Assembly: GCA_902622515.1 (NCBI GenBank)
Contig: CACNQE010000010.1
Span: 1 to 64,000, forward strand
Direction: 5' to 3'
Source of the DNA: an uncultured SAR116 cluster alpha proteobacterium
Lineage (GTDB): Bacteria; Pseudomonadota; Alphaproteobacteria; Puniceispirillales; Puniceispirillaceae
DNA: 64,000 nucleotides
The notes beneath the pieces were generated by a model, which saw nothing but the letters and a program-made list of their open reading frames with translations, had not been told where the DNA came from and did no database searches. Positions 27,100 to 34,679 of this stretch are shown here, piece after piece. The position numbers and the translations under genes are program-made. The number at the start of each line of letters is the position of its first letter. Positions within the stretch are counted from its first letter, which is position 1.

Positions 27100-27378
27100 A
27101 TGCAAAAAAGGAACGATGGTTTTTATATGATTACGTCAAGCAAACATTCAGGTGAAAGAAATGGTGGTTGCAGAAGGTGCAGAATAATAAGGTTATATAT
27201 TATTGCTACAGTATCTATTGTGATTTTAGGATTGATTGGTGGTGATAAATTGCGCTTCTTAAGCTTAGTTACACCAGAGGGAGTTGCTATGACAATATGG
27301 GGTGTTGGAACATTATTTTTTATTGGTAAATTTTCTGTTTGGTTGTTTCAAAAAGCAAAAAGCAAAAAGCAAAATTAA
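27100..27378 (+). CDS. Small two-helix membrane protein, unknown
   Basis: The 92-residue product has a polar N-terminus with Cys-rich NGGCRRCR, then two transmembrane helices (about 32-50 and 65-85). I recognise no family. An alternative ATG lies at 27127. The 3' end contains a tandem repeat of CAAAAAG that encodes the Lys/Ser-rich tail, and the stop overlaps the convergent DUF1566 gene by 4 bp. Confidence 0.55.
   Translation: MQKRNDGFYMITSSKHSGERNGGCRRCRIIRLYIIATVSIVILGLIGGDKLRFLSLVTPEGVAMTIWGVGTLFFIGKFSVWLFQKAKSKKQN
27349..27374 (+). repeat. Tandem 7-bp repeat CAAAAAG
   Basis: There are three full CAAAAAG units plus CAAAA at the 3' end of the small membrane-protein gene. Gain or loss of a unit would change the reading frame of its last codons. 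Confidence 0.85.
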
Positions 27379-27872
27379 CGATCCCGAACAAGTCTAATTA
27401 CAAGGTCTTGAAATGGCATAAATCTTCCATAAGTATGCCCTGTAAAAAAATTCACAGACCACACATGGCGAGGTGAATACGGGTTTTGCTCACCTGTCCA
27501 AAATGGTTCTGCAGGGGTATTTGGAAAAATAGATTTATCAATCTTAGGCCTATCACAATCATGACATACAATATTTTCTAGTTCCTTGCGTGTGGGCAAA
27601 CGCCAATTACCCCCTAATTGTTCGTTTGCCAATTTAATTGCTTGACCTGCCATCTCTTGGTTGAGTTTAACAATCTCACCTATGCATTCGGCGCCATTCC
27701 ATCGTTGGCCAACACTGCATCTAAGCCATTCAACCCCAGATTTAAGGTCAATTACAATATGTTCCTTTGCAATGAATTGTGCGTCGTTGGCAAAGACTGG
27801 CATATTTACATTGGAAAAGAATGTTAGGATAAAAAAACTTATAATAAATTTTATCGTGTAGAAAGCAGGCAT
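27375..27872 (-). CDS. Secreted DUF1566 (Lcl C-terminal-like) protein
   Basis: The 165-residue product has a signal peptide (hydrophobic residues 7-26, then FANDAQF) and a DUF1566/Lcl domain. Family features seen are GVEWLRCSVGQRWNG, the GGNWRLPTRKEL motif, FWTGEQ, and a final VRLVRDR. DUF1566 domains occur in secreted and surface proteins and are related to C-type-lectin-like folds; biochemical function is largely unknown. It lies between the small membrane-protein gene (convergent) and motA (divergent). Confidence 0.8.
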   Translation of the reverse strand: MPAFYTIKFIISFFILTFFSNVNMPVFANDAQFIAKEHIVIDLKSGVEWLRCSVGQRWNGAECIGEIVKLNQEMAGQAIKLANEQLGGNWRLPTRKELENIVCHDCDRPKIDKSIFPNTPAEPFWTGEQNPYSPRHVWSVNFFTGHTYGRFMPFQDLVIRLVRDR

Positions 27873-27968
27873 GCTTGCATCCTTTTTGTAAAACTTACAT
27901 ACTCTAATAAAAAATATAATATGTCGTAAATATAAACGATATCAAAAATTAATATGATTATCGGATTT

Positions 27969-27984
27969 TGGTATCGAATTTGCA
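27969..27984 (+). promoter_or_regulatory. Sigma-54-like (-24/-12) promoter for motAB
   Basis: TGGTATC-GAAT-TTGCA has a perfect -12 element and the invariant GG of the -24 element, with the correct 4-nt spacer. The -24 box differs from the TGGCATA seen at the other sites. It predicts a start about 29 nt before the motA ATG. Confidence 0.55.
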
Positions 27985-28024
27985 AGTTTAATACGGAATT
28001 AGGTACAAGAGGTTTTTTTTTATT

Positions 28025-28786
28025 ATGGATATAGCTTCGCTCGTTGGACTGCTTGGTGCTGTTGGAATGATTATCTACGCTATGATAAGTGGAGGCGGTG
28101 TAGGTCCATTTTGGAACGCTCCATCTGTCCTTATCGTTTTTGGGGGCACTTTCTTTGCCGTGATGTATATGGCGCCCATGGGAGTTTTTCTTGGAAGTTT
28201 TGGTTCAATGGCTAAGGCCTTTATGCCAGGGCTTGGGAAACAAGAAGATTTAATTACTCGAATGGTAGAGTTGGCTGGAATTGCGCGAAAAGACGGGATG
28301 ATGGCACTTGAAGGACAGGACGTTCCAGATAAATTCTTTGCAAAAGGGTTACAAATGCTTGTTGATGGAGCGGATGAAGGAAAGTTGATAGCGCAGCTGA
28401 ATCAAGAAATAAAAGCTATGAAAATAAGACATGAATCAGGTCAGTCGGTAGTTAAAGCATGGGTTGATACTGCACCTGCGATGGGAATGATTGGAACGCT
28501 GATAGGATTGGTGTTGATGCTTGGTAATATGGCTGACCCAAAAGCAATTGGACCTGCTATGGCTGTTGCTCTTTTAACAACATTATATGGAGCTTTTATT
28601 GCAAACGTTATATTTGGTCCTATGCTTACTAAATTAGAAAATTACACCTCATATGAGGTGGTTTATCGCGAAATGGTGGTGCTTGGTTTGAGAAGTATAT
28701 CAAGAGGTGAGTCACCAAGGAATATACAAGACATTATGGCAGCAAACCTCTCACCAAAGGTTCAAGAAGCTCTTGAAGCTGCATGA
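28025..28786 (+). CDS. motA: Flagellar stator protein MotA/PomA (sodium type)
   Basis: The 253-residue inner-membrane stator subunit couples ion flow to flagellar rotation. It resembles PomA more than proton MotA: DIASLVGLLGAVGMIIYAM opening, GGGVGPFWNAPSVLIVFGG, and the near-identical stretch APAMGMIGTLIGLVLML with DPKAIGPAMAVALLTTLYGA. Four transmembrane helices are expected, with a cytoplasmic loop (about 65-150) contacting FliG. motB follows after 54 bp. Use of sodium is inferred from PomA similarity and fits a marine lifestyle. No other flagellar genes are in the window. Confidence 0.94.
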   Translation: MDIASLVGLLGAVGMIIYAMISGGGVGPFWNAPSVLIVFGGTFFAVMYMAPMGVFLGSFGSMAKAFMPGLGKQEDLITRMVELAGIARKDGMMALEGQDVPDKFFAKGLQMLVDGADEGKLIAQLNQEIKAMKIRHESGQSVVKAWVDTAPAMGMIGTLIGLVLMLGNMADPKAIGPAMAVALLTTLYGAFIANVIFGPMLTKLENYTSYEVVYREMVVLGLRSISRGESPRNIQDIMAANLSPKVQEALEAA

Positions 28787-28840
28787 TGTTGTATCGACAT
28801 AAATTTAAAGAGTGAAAAAGCCTTTTAAAGCGAGGTAAGA

Positions 28841-30028
28841 ATGGCTGAAGCCGCTGAAAATGAAACTGAGGTTGAAGAAGAAGAGGAAGAATGTCCTAAA
28901 TGTCCTCCGGTAGGAGCGCCGGCTTGGATGGCTACGTTCGCTGATATGGCCACACTTTTGATGGCTTTTTTCGTCCTTATTTTGTCCTTTGCAGAATTTA
29001 ATGTACCAAAATTCAAACAAATTGCTGGAGAATTGAAAAATGCATTTGGTGTTCAGCGCGTTGTTCCAGTTATGGAACCACCTAAAGGTACAACGGTAAT
29101 TTCATTAAGTTTTAGTCCATCTCCCGATCCATCACTCACGAAAAATATGACTCAGCAAACAACAGAGACTTTAAAACCAGAAATAGAAAAGAGGATGGAA
29201 GAGGGTCAGGGTGACCAAGGTGGTGAAGCTGGTGGTGAAAGCGAAGGAACAGGCAAATCTCAAGAAACCGCTGAATTAGCAGCTCAACTACAATCTGCTA
29301 TAGAGCGAGGAGATGTAGAAATAGAGTCAATCGGTGAGAATGTTGTAGTCAACTTTAAATCTAACGACCAGTCAGCTGAAGAATTACAGCAGATGGTCAA
29401 GGAAACCCTTGAAGCTATAGAGAAAGTAAAAAGTGCAACTGGTAAAGTCGAGCAAGAAATTCTATTTGGTGGTTTAGAGGAAAAGTTAGAGCAACTAGCA
29501 GCTACTACTCAAAAACCGGCCTCGGAGCAGCAGATATCGGATGTTGACTCAGACCAAGAACAGCAGCGGGAGAAAGAACAAAAAGCTGAATTAGCAGAAG
29601 AAGAGTTGCAAGTTGCGTTAAAGCAACAGATTGACCAAGGGTTGGTAGCGGTTGAGCGTATTGAAGATAAAGTAATTGTGACTGTTGGTGCCGGCGGAGC
29701 ATTCCCATCTGGCTCTGCGGAATTAACAAATGAAGCAAAAGAAATTATGTCACAAATCGCCAACGTTAGCGCAGACGGAACAAGTACGATTGATGTGTCA
29801 GGACATACAGATAATGTTCCGTTGATTTTTGGTTCAAGATTTAGAGATAACTGGGACCTCGCAGCAGCACGGGCATCAAGTGTGGTTCAATCACTAGAAG
29901 CAACTAAACTTGTATCCGCTGATAGAATGCAGGCAGTGAGTTTTGGAGAGTCTCAGCCTGTTGAAACCAATGAAACTGCAGCTGGCCGAGCTAAAAACAG
30001 ACGTATAGAAATTGTTATAAATTATTAA
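28841..30028 (+). CDS. motB: Flagellar stator protein MotB/PomB with extended linker
   Basis: The 395-residue product is the peptidoglycan-anchoring stator subunit. Its single helix (about 29-50) includes the ion-binding Asp35 in TFADMATLLMAFFVL, followed by PomB-like SFAEFNVPKFKQIAGELK. The C-terminal OmpA-like domain (about 283-395) has SGHTDNVP and RAKNRRIEIV. It is about 80 residues longer than typical PomB. The extra part contains two related segments: 143-197 (ETAELAAQLQSAIERGDVEI) and 248-307 (KAELAEEELQVALKQQIDQG), suggesting duplication of the strand before the OmpA core. The N-terminus is very acidic. Confidence 0.94.
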   Translation: MAEAAENETEVEEEEEECPKCPPVGAPAWMATFADMATLLMAFFVLILSFAEFNVPKFKQIAGELKNAFGVQRVVPVMEPPKGTTVISLSFSPSPDPSLTKNMTQQTTETLKPEIEKRMEEGQGDQGGEAGGESEGTGKSQETAELAAQLQSAIERGDVEIESIGENVVVNFKSNDQSAEELQQMVKETLEAIEKVKSATGKVEQEILFGGLEEKLEQLAATTQKPASEQQISDVDSDQEQQREKEQKAELAEEELQVALKQQIDQGLVAVERIEDKVIVTVGAGGAFPSGSAELTNEAKEIMSQIANVSADGTSTIDVSGHTDNVPLIFGSRFRDNWDLAAARASSVVQSLEATKLVSADRMQAVSFGESQPVETNETAAGRAKNRRIEIVINY

Positions 30029-30082
30029 ATAGTTAAGCTAGACACATTTTTTGCCTAAAAGTTATACAAATCAGACAATTAT

Positions 30083-30120
30083 GCTATTTTAATGATTATC
30101 ATTAATATTAATAAAATAGC
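30083..30120. terminator. Inverted repeat between motB and msrP, probable bidirectional terminator
   Basis: GCTATTTTA (30083-30091) pairs with TAAAATAGC (30112-30120) around an AT-rich centre containing a second palindrome TTAATGAT-T-ATCATTAA (30089-30105). It lies between convergent genes and overlaps the last codons of msrP. A terminator is the simplest reading; the central palindrome also resembles a Fur-type site. Confidence 0.45.
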
Positions 30121-31064
30121 TCTCTTTTATTATTTGTGTATTCATTTTTATAAAGATAGCTTACTTCTTTTTCATATCCATTGAATAGTTGGGTAGGAAT
30201 GGTACCACCTCCAAGCATTCTTTCTCTATCTTGAGGCCATCTAGGGTGAGGCACCCATGGATTTACATTAGCCCAAAAACCATACTCTTTTGGACTCAAC
30301 AACTCCCAAAAACTGCGCGGCCTTTCATCTGTAAATGTAAACCGTGTTATTGATTTGATAGATTTGAACCCATATTTCCAAGGAACAACTAACCTTAAAG
30401 GCGCACCATTTTGGTTCAGAAGCGGTTTCCCATAAAGACCAACAGCGAGAAATGCTAGTTCATTCCTTGCTTCGTTTATAGTTAGACCTTCTACGTAGGG
30501 CCATGGATACCAACTTTGTTTTTGACCTGGTGCAATTGCTGGTTGAAAAAACGTTTCCATGCGGATGTATTTAGCCCCTATCTTTGGACTAGCGAATTTA
30601 ACTAAGTTTGAAAGTGGAAAACCTGCCCATGGTACTGCCATAGACCATGCTTCGACGCAACGGTGACGATACAATCGCTCTTCCAAGCCACCAAGCTTTT
30701 TAGTCAGTTCACCTGCATCAATCTTCATTGGATAATCAACCAAACCATCTATTGTAACAATCCAGGGGTCAGTATTTAATTTTTTTGCCTTTCTCCATAT
30801 ATTTTTAGAGGAACCAAATTCATAAAAATTAGTGTAGGTAGTAGCATCTTGTTCTGAGGTAAGAGCCCTATCTAATGTATATTCAGTATTACGAACTGGC
30901 GGGAAACCTCCTATTGGGACAGCGTATATTGGCGTGCTCCCCATTATCAGGCCGAATCCTGCCAGTCCTGTTTGCTGAATCAGTTTACGTCTAGTTAAGT
31001 AAACTGATTCAGGGGTAACTTTGTTTTCTGACAATTCCCAAGATTTTTTTTGCCTAATATACAT
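30108..31064 (-). CDS. msrP: Methionine-sulfoxide reductase catalytic subunit MsrP (YedY)
   Basis: MsrP is a periplasmic molybdopterin enzyme that repairs oxidised methionines in envelope proteins. The 318-residue product begins with a twin-arginine signal (LTRRKLIQQTG, Arg25-Arg26). The Mo-ligating Cys136 sits in the conserved RHRCVEAWSMAVPW. WYPWPYVEGLTINEARNEL and the C-terminal NGYEKEV segment match the family. Its usual haem membrane partner MsrQ (YedZ) is not adjacent on either side, so electrons must come from an MsrQ encoded elsewhere or another donor. Confidence 0.95.
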   Translation of the reverse strand: MYIRQKKSWELSENKVTPESVYLTRRKLIQQTGLAGFGLIMGSTPIYAVPIGGFPPVRNTEYTLDRALTSEQDATTYTNFYEFGSSKNIWRKAKKLNTDPWIVTIDGLVDYPMKIDAGELTKKLGGLEERLYRHRCVEAWSMAVPWAGFPLSNLVKFASPKIGAKYIRMETFFQPAIAPGQKQSWYPWPYVEGLTINEARNELAFLAVGLYGKPLLNQNGAPLRLVVPWKYGFKSIKSITRFTFTDERPRSFWELLSPKEYGFWANVNPWVPHPRWPQDRERMLGGGTIPTQLFNGYEKEVSYLYKNEYTNNKRELFY

Positions 31065-31143
31065 TTTGTTCCCTTATTTAGTGTTTAGCCTCAGGCTGAA
31101 AAAGACATAAGCCAGAAGATTGAAAAGTCAATGAGGTAAAGAT

Positions 31144-32340
31144 TTACCTTAACTTGGTTGTCGCACGCTCAATTCTATTTAGTGCGTCTTTGAGAAGTTC
31201 ATCGGATGTGGCGTAGGAAATTCTAAAGTACGGTGAGAGTCCAAATGCTGTTCCTTGAACACATGCAACGCCCTCTGCTTCTAAAAGGTAGGTTACATAA
31301 TCAGTATCTGTTTCAAGCAGTTGACCATCAGGAGTTTTTTTACCCATTACCCCAGCACAGCTTGGAAATACGTAAAAAGCTCCATCTGGTACAGTGCAAT
31401 TTAGGCCATCTATCTCATTTAGCCTAGAGACAACAAAATTTCGCCTACGCTTGAAAGCAGCATTGTTATCAGCAATAAAATCTATAGGACCCTTTAATGC
31501 TGCAAGAGCCGCATATTGTGCAATTGTATTTGGATTAGTGGTTGACTGGGACTGAATTTTGGCGATCCCTTTGATGAGCGCTTTTGGACCAGTCGCATAG
31601 CCGATGCGCCAACCTGTCATACAATAAGCTTTAGACACCCCATTACAAGTTAGAGTTCTTTCTTGCAGGTCTGGTGCAATTTCAACAAGTGTAGAAAAAT
31701 TAAAATTATCATAAACAAGGTATTCATACATATCATCTGTCATAATGTATACATGGGGATACTTTCGTAAAACTTCTGCTATTGAACTTAGTTCATCCTT
31801 TTCATATCCAACGCCTGTCGGATTTGAAGGACTGTTTAAGATAACCCATTTAGTTTTCTCTGTAATAACTCCCTCAAGAATGTTAGCTGTAATTTTAAAA
31901 TTATGATCTTGGCCACATTCGACAATAATGGGAGTGCCCTCAGCCAGTTGCACCATGTCCGGATATGATACCCAAAAAGGGGCAGGTATAATTACTTCAT
32001 CCCTAGGGTTTAATGAAGCCATTAGTGCATTAAATAAAACCTGTTTTCCGCCAGTTCCAACTGTGACCATGTCAGGGGTGCATGAAATATTATTATCATT
32101 TTTAAATTTTTCACAGATTGCCAACTTTAATTCTACTATACCATCAACAGCAGTATAGCGTGTTTTATTGTCTGTCATTGCTTTGATTGCTGCCTGCTTT
32201 ATATGTTCTGGCGTGTTAAAATCAGGCTCACCTGCACCAAGTCCTATCACATCGTTCCCAGCGGCTTTAAGTTCATTTGCCTTAGCGGTGACAGCAACAG
32301 TAGGAGATGGTCTAATACGAGATAAACGGTCGGCTAGCAT
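31144..32340 (-). CDS. aspC: Aspartate aminotransferase, class I
   Basis: The 398-residue PLP enzyme transfers amino groups between aspartate and 2-oxoglutarate (some alphaproteobacterial homologues also take prephenate). It is of the Ib subgroup: GLGAGEPDFNTP near residues 33-44, NSPSNPTGVGY (169-179), and SKAYCMTGWRIGY with the PLP-binding Lys237. A C-terminal Arg in PYFRISYA binds the substrate carboxylate. It stands alone, 79 bp upstream (by transcription before) of msrP and divergent from uvrB. Confidence 0.93.
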   Translation of the reverse strand: MLADRLSRIRPSPTVAVTAKANELKAAGNDVIGLGAGEPDFNTPEHIKQAAIKAMTDNKTRYTAVDGIVELKLAICEKFKNDNNISCTPDMVTVGTGGKQVLFNALMASLNPRDEVIIPAPFWVSYPDMVQLAEGTPIIVECGQDHNFKITANILEGVITEKTKWVILNSPSNPTGVGYEKDELSSIAEVLRKYPHVYIMTDDMYEYLVYDNFNFSTLVEIAPDLQERTLTCNGVSKAYCMTGWRIGYATGPKALIKGIAKIQSQSTTNPNTIAQYAALAALKGPIDFIADNNAAFKRRRNFVVSRLNEIDGLNCTVPDGAFYVFPSCAGVMGKKTPDGQLLETDTDYVTYLLEAEGVACVQGTAFGLSPYFRISYATSDELLKDALNRIERATTKLR

Positions 32341-32509
32341 AAATTTTCCTATACTTTTAAAATCTGTATTAGATCTTAAAATACTCTTTCATTCTTTCAA
32401 TTGTCTATAAATTTCTTTCCAATCATAAAAAGAAATTTACTTGGTCATGTAAAAAAATTTCTCATAATAGCTACTAGCAAAAATTATTTACAAGACCTAC
32501 CTTATAGCT

Positions 32510-34567
32510 ATGGATAATCACATTGACGTATCGTACCAAAATAGGCCTCAAAAACCAGCAAATTTCAAGCTGGTTTCCAAATTTAAGCCAAACGGCGACC
32601 AACCGGGCGCTATTCAATCCTTACTAAGTGGTATTAAAGAAAATGAAAAAGACCAAATTTTGCTAGGTGTTACAGGTTCTGGAAAAACTTTTACAATCGC
32701 TCATGTAATAGAACAAACAAAAAGGCCTACCCTTATTCTTGCACCTAATAAAACATTGGCAGCCCAGTTATATGGAGAGATGAAAGCGCTATTTCCGCAA
32801 AATGCCGTTGAATATTTTGTTTCTTATTATGATTACTACCAGCCAGAGGCGTATGTACCACGTTCTGATTTATTTATCGAAAAAGAATCATCCATTAATG
32901 AACAAATAGATAGACTTCGTCATTCAGCCACGCGTTCTCTTCTTGAGCGAGATGACGTTATTATTGTTGCTTCGGTTTCCTGTATTTACGGCATTGGCTC
33001 AGTTGAAACATATTCAGAGATGACATTAAGACTTCAAACAAACGGTGAGTTAGAGAGGCAAAAATTTCTTCGTCGATTAACTGAGCTTCAATATAAGCGC
33101 AACGATATGAACTTTGTAAGAGGAACATTCCGTGTGAGAGGAGATAATATCGAATTGTTTCCTGCTCACCTTGAAGATAGAGCTTGGCGGATATCATTAT
33201 TTGGTAATGAAATAGAGGAGATATGGGAATTTGATCCTCTAACAGGAGAAAAAACCAACAGTTTAGAAAAAATAACAATATTTGCCAATTCTCATTATGT
33301 AACACCGAGACCAACTCTTCAACAGGCAGTCAAATTAATTGCATCTGAGCTTCAACAGAGATTGGTTGAATTTAATGTTGCTAATAAGTTACTTGAAGCG
33401 CAACGCATAGAACAAAGAACCCAATTTGATATTGAAATGATTGAAGCTACAGGTAGTTGTAACGGGATAGAAAATTATTCCAGATATTTATCCGGAAGAA
33501 AACAAGGTGAGCCACCACCGACATTGTTTGAATATTTACCTGAAAATGCACTTCTTATTGTAGATGAAAGCCATGTAACAGTACCACAAATTGGCGCCAT
33601 GTATAAAGGAGACTTTGCTAGGAAATCAACTTTGGCTGATTATGGTTTTCGTCTCCCATCCTGTCTTGATAATAGGCCATTAAAATTTGAAGAATGGGAG
33701 AGTTTTCGACCACAAACAATCTTTGTATCTGCGACACCCGGTAAATGGGAATTAGAACAAACAGGAGGTGTATTTATTGAGCAGGTGGTGCGACCTACAG
33801 GGCTTGTTGACCCAGAATGCATAGTTAGACCAATTGAAACTCAGGTAGATGATATTATTGCTGAGGCAAGAAACGCTGCAAATAACGGTACACGCGTCCT
33901 AGTTACCACTCTGACAAAAAAAATGGCAGAAGCTCTTACGGAATATATGTATGAGGCTGGAATAAAGGTGAGATATGTCCATTCAGATGTAGACACACTC
34001 GAACGCATAGAAATTATCCGTGATTTAAGGCTTGGGCTTTTTGATGTTTTGATAGGTATAAATTTATTAAGAGAAGGTCTTGATATACCAGAATGTGCTT
34101 TAGTTGCGATTTTAGATGCTGATAAGGAAGGCTACTTGCGTTCAAGAACGTCTTTAATACAAACCATTGGAAGGGCTGCTAGAAATGCAGAAGGACGTGT
34201 AATTTTGTATGCAGACAAAGTAACAGAATCTATGCGTTATGCGATTGATGAGACGAACAGACGTCGAAGTAAACAGACCTTATGGAATGAAGCTAATAAC
34301 ATTACTCCTGTGACAATTAAAAAGGATATTAACGATATTCTTGAGTCCGTTTATGAGAAATCAGATAAGGTAAAAGAAAAGGTGAAAAGTGGTGATATAA
34401 CTCTGAAGGAAAAAGATATCGCAACCATTATTGCCGAGTTAGAAACAAAAATGCGTGATGCAGCAGCAAATCTTGAATTTGAAGAAGCAGCAAAATTGCG
34501 TGATGAGCTTAGACGAATAGAAAATAAACAGCTTGGTATAGAAAAGTTAGGACAAGCAATTTCTTGA
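32510..34567 (+). CDS. uvrB: Excinuclease ABC subunit B
   Basis: UvrB is the damage-verifying helicase of nucleotide excision repair. The 685-residue product has the Walker A motif GVTGSGKT (about 53-60), the beta-hairpin region [12 protein letters not shown], the DEAD-like VDESH box, the helicase motif QTIGRAARN, and a C-terminal UVR domain ([20 protein letters not shown]) for UvrC binding. Length is canonical. It is monocistronic, divergent from aspC. Confidence 0.98.
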   Translation: MDNHIDVSYQNRPQKPANFKLVSKFKPNGDQPGAIQSLLSGIKENEKDQILLGVTGSGKTFTIAHVIEQTKRPTLILAPNKTLAAQLYGEMKALFPQNAVEYFVSYYDYYQPEAYVPRSDLFIEKESSINEQIDRLRHSATRSLLERDDVIIVASVSCIYGIGSVETYSEMTLRLQTNGELERQKFLRRLTELQYKRNDMNFVRGTFRVRGDNIELFPAHLEDRAWRISLFGNEIEEIWEFDPLTGEKTNSLEKITIFANSHYVTPRPTLQQAVKLIASELQQRLVEFNVANKLLEAQRIEQRTQFDIEMIEATGSCNGIENYSRYLSGRKQGEPPPTLFEYLPENALLIVDESHVTVPQIGAMYKGDFARKSTLADYGFRLPSCLDNRPLKFEEWESFRPQTIFVSATPGKWELEQTGGVFIEQVVRPTGLVDPECIVRPIETQVDDIIAEARNAANNGTRVLVTTLTKKMAEALTEYMYEAGIKVRYVHSDVDTLERIEIIRDLRLGLFDVLIGINLLREGLDIPECALVAILDADKEGYLRSRTSLIQTIGRAARNAEGRVILYADKVTESMRYAIDETNRRRSKQTLWNEANNITPVTIKKDINDILESVYEKSDKVKEKVKSGDITLKEKDIATIIAELETKMRDAAANLEFEEAAKLRDELRRIENKQLGIEKLGQAIS

Positions 34568-34679
34568 AAAACAAAAGGTCAATTAGCTAGAACTAATGGT
34601 TTATTTTATTCTGTTATAAGCAGGCAATTTGTAATAAAAGCACAAACTTGCTAATTTAAGAGGGAATTATTCTCAAGAT

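Noticed and set aside
30089-30105. Fur operator
   Set aside because: The palindrome matches a Fur-type site but lies 3' of both convergent genes; a terminator role is simpler, so I report it only as a candidate finding.
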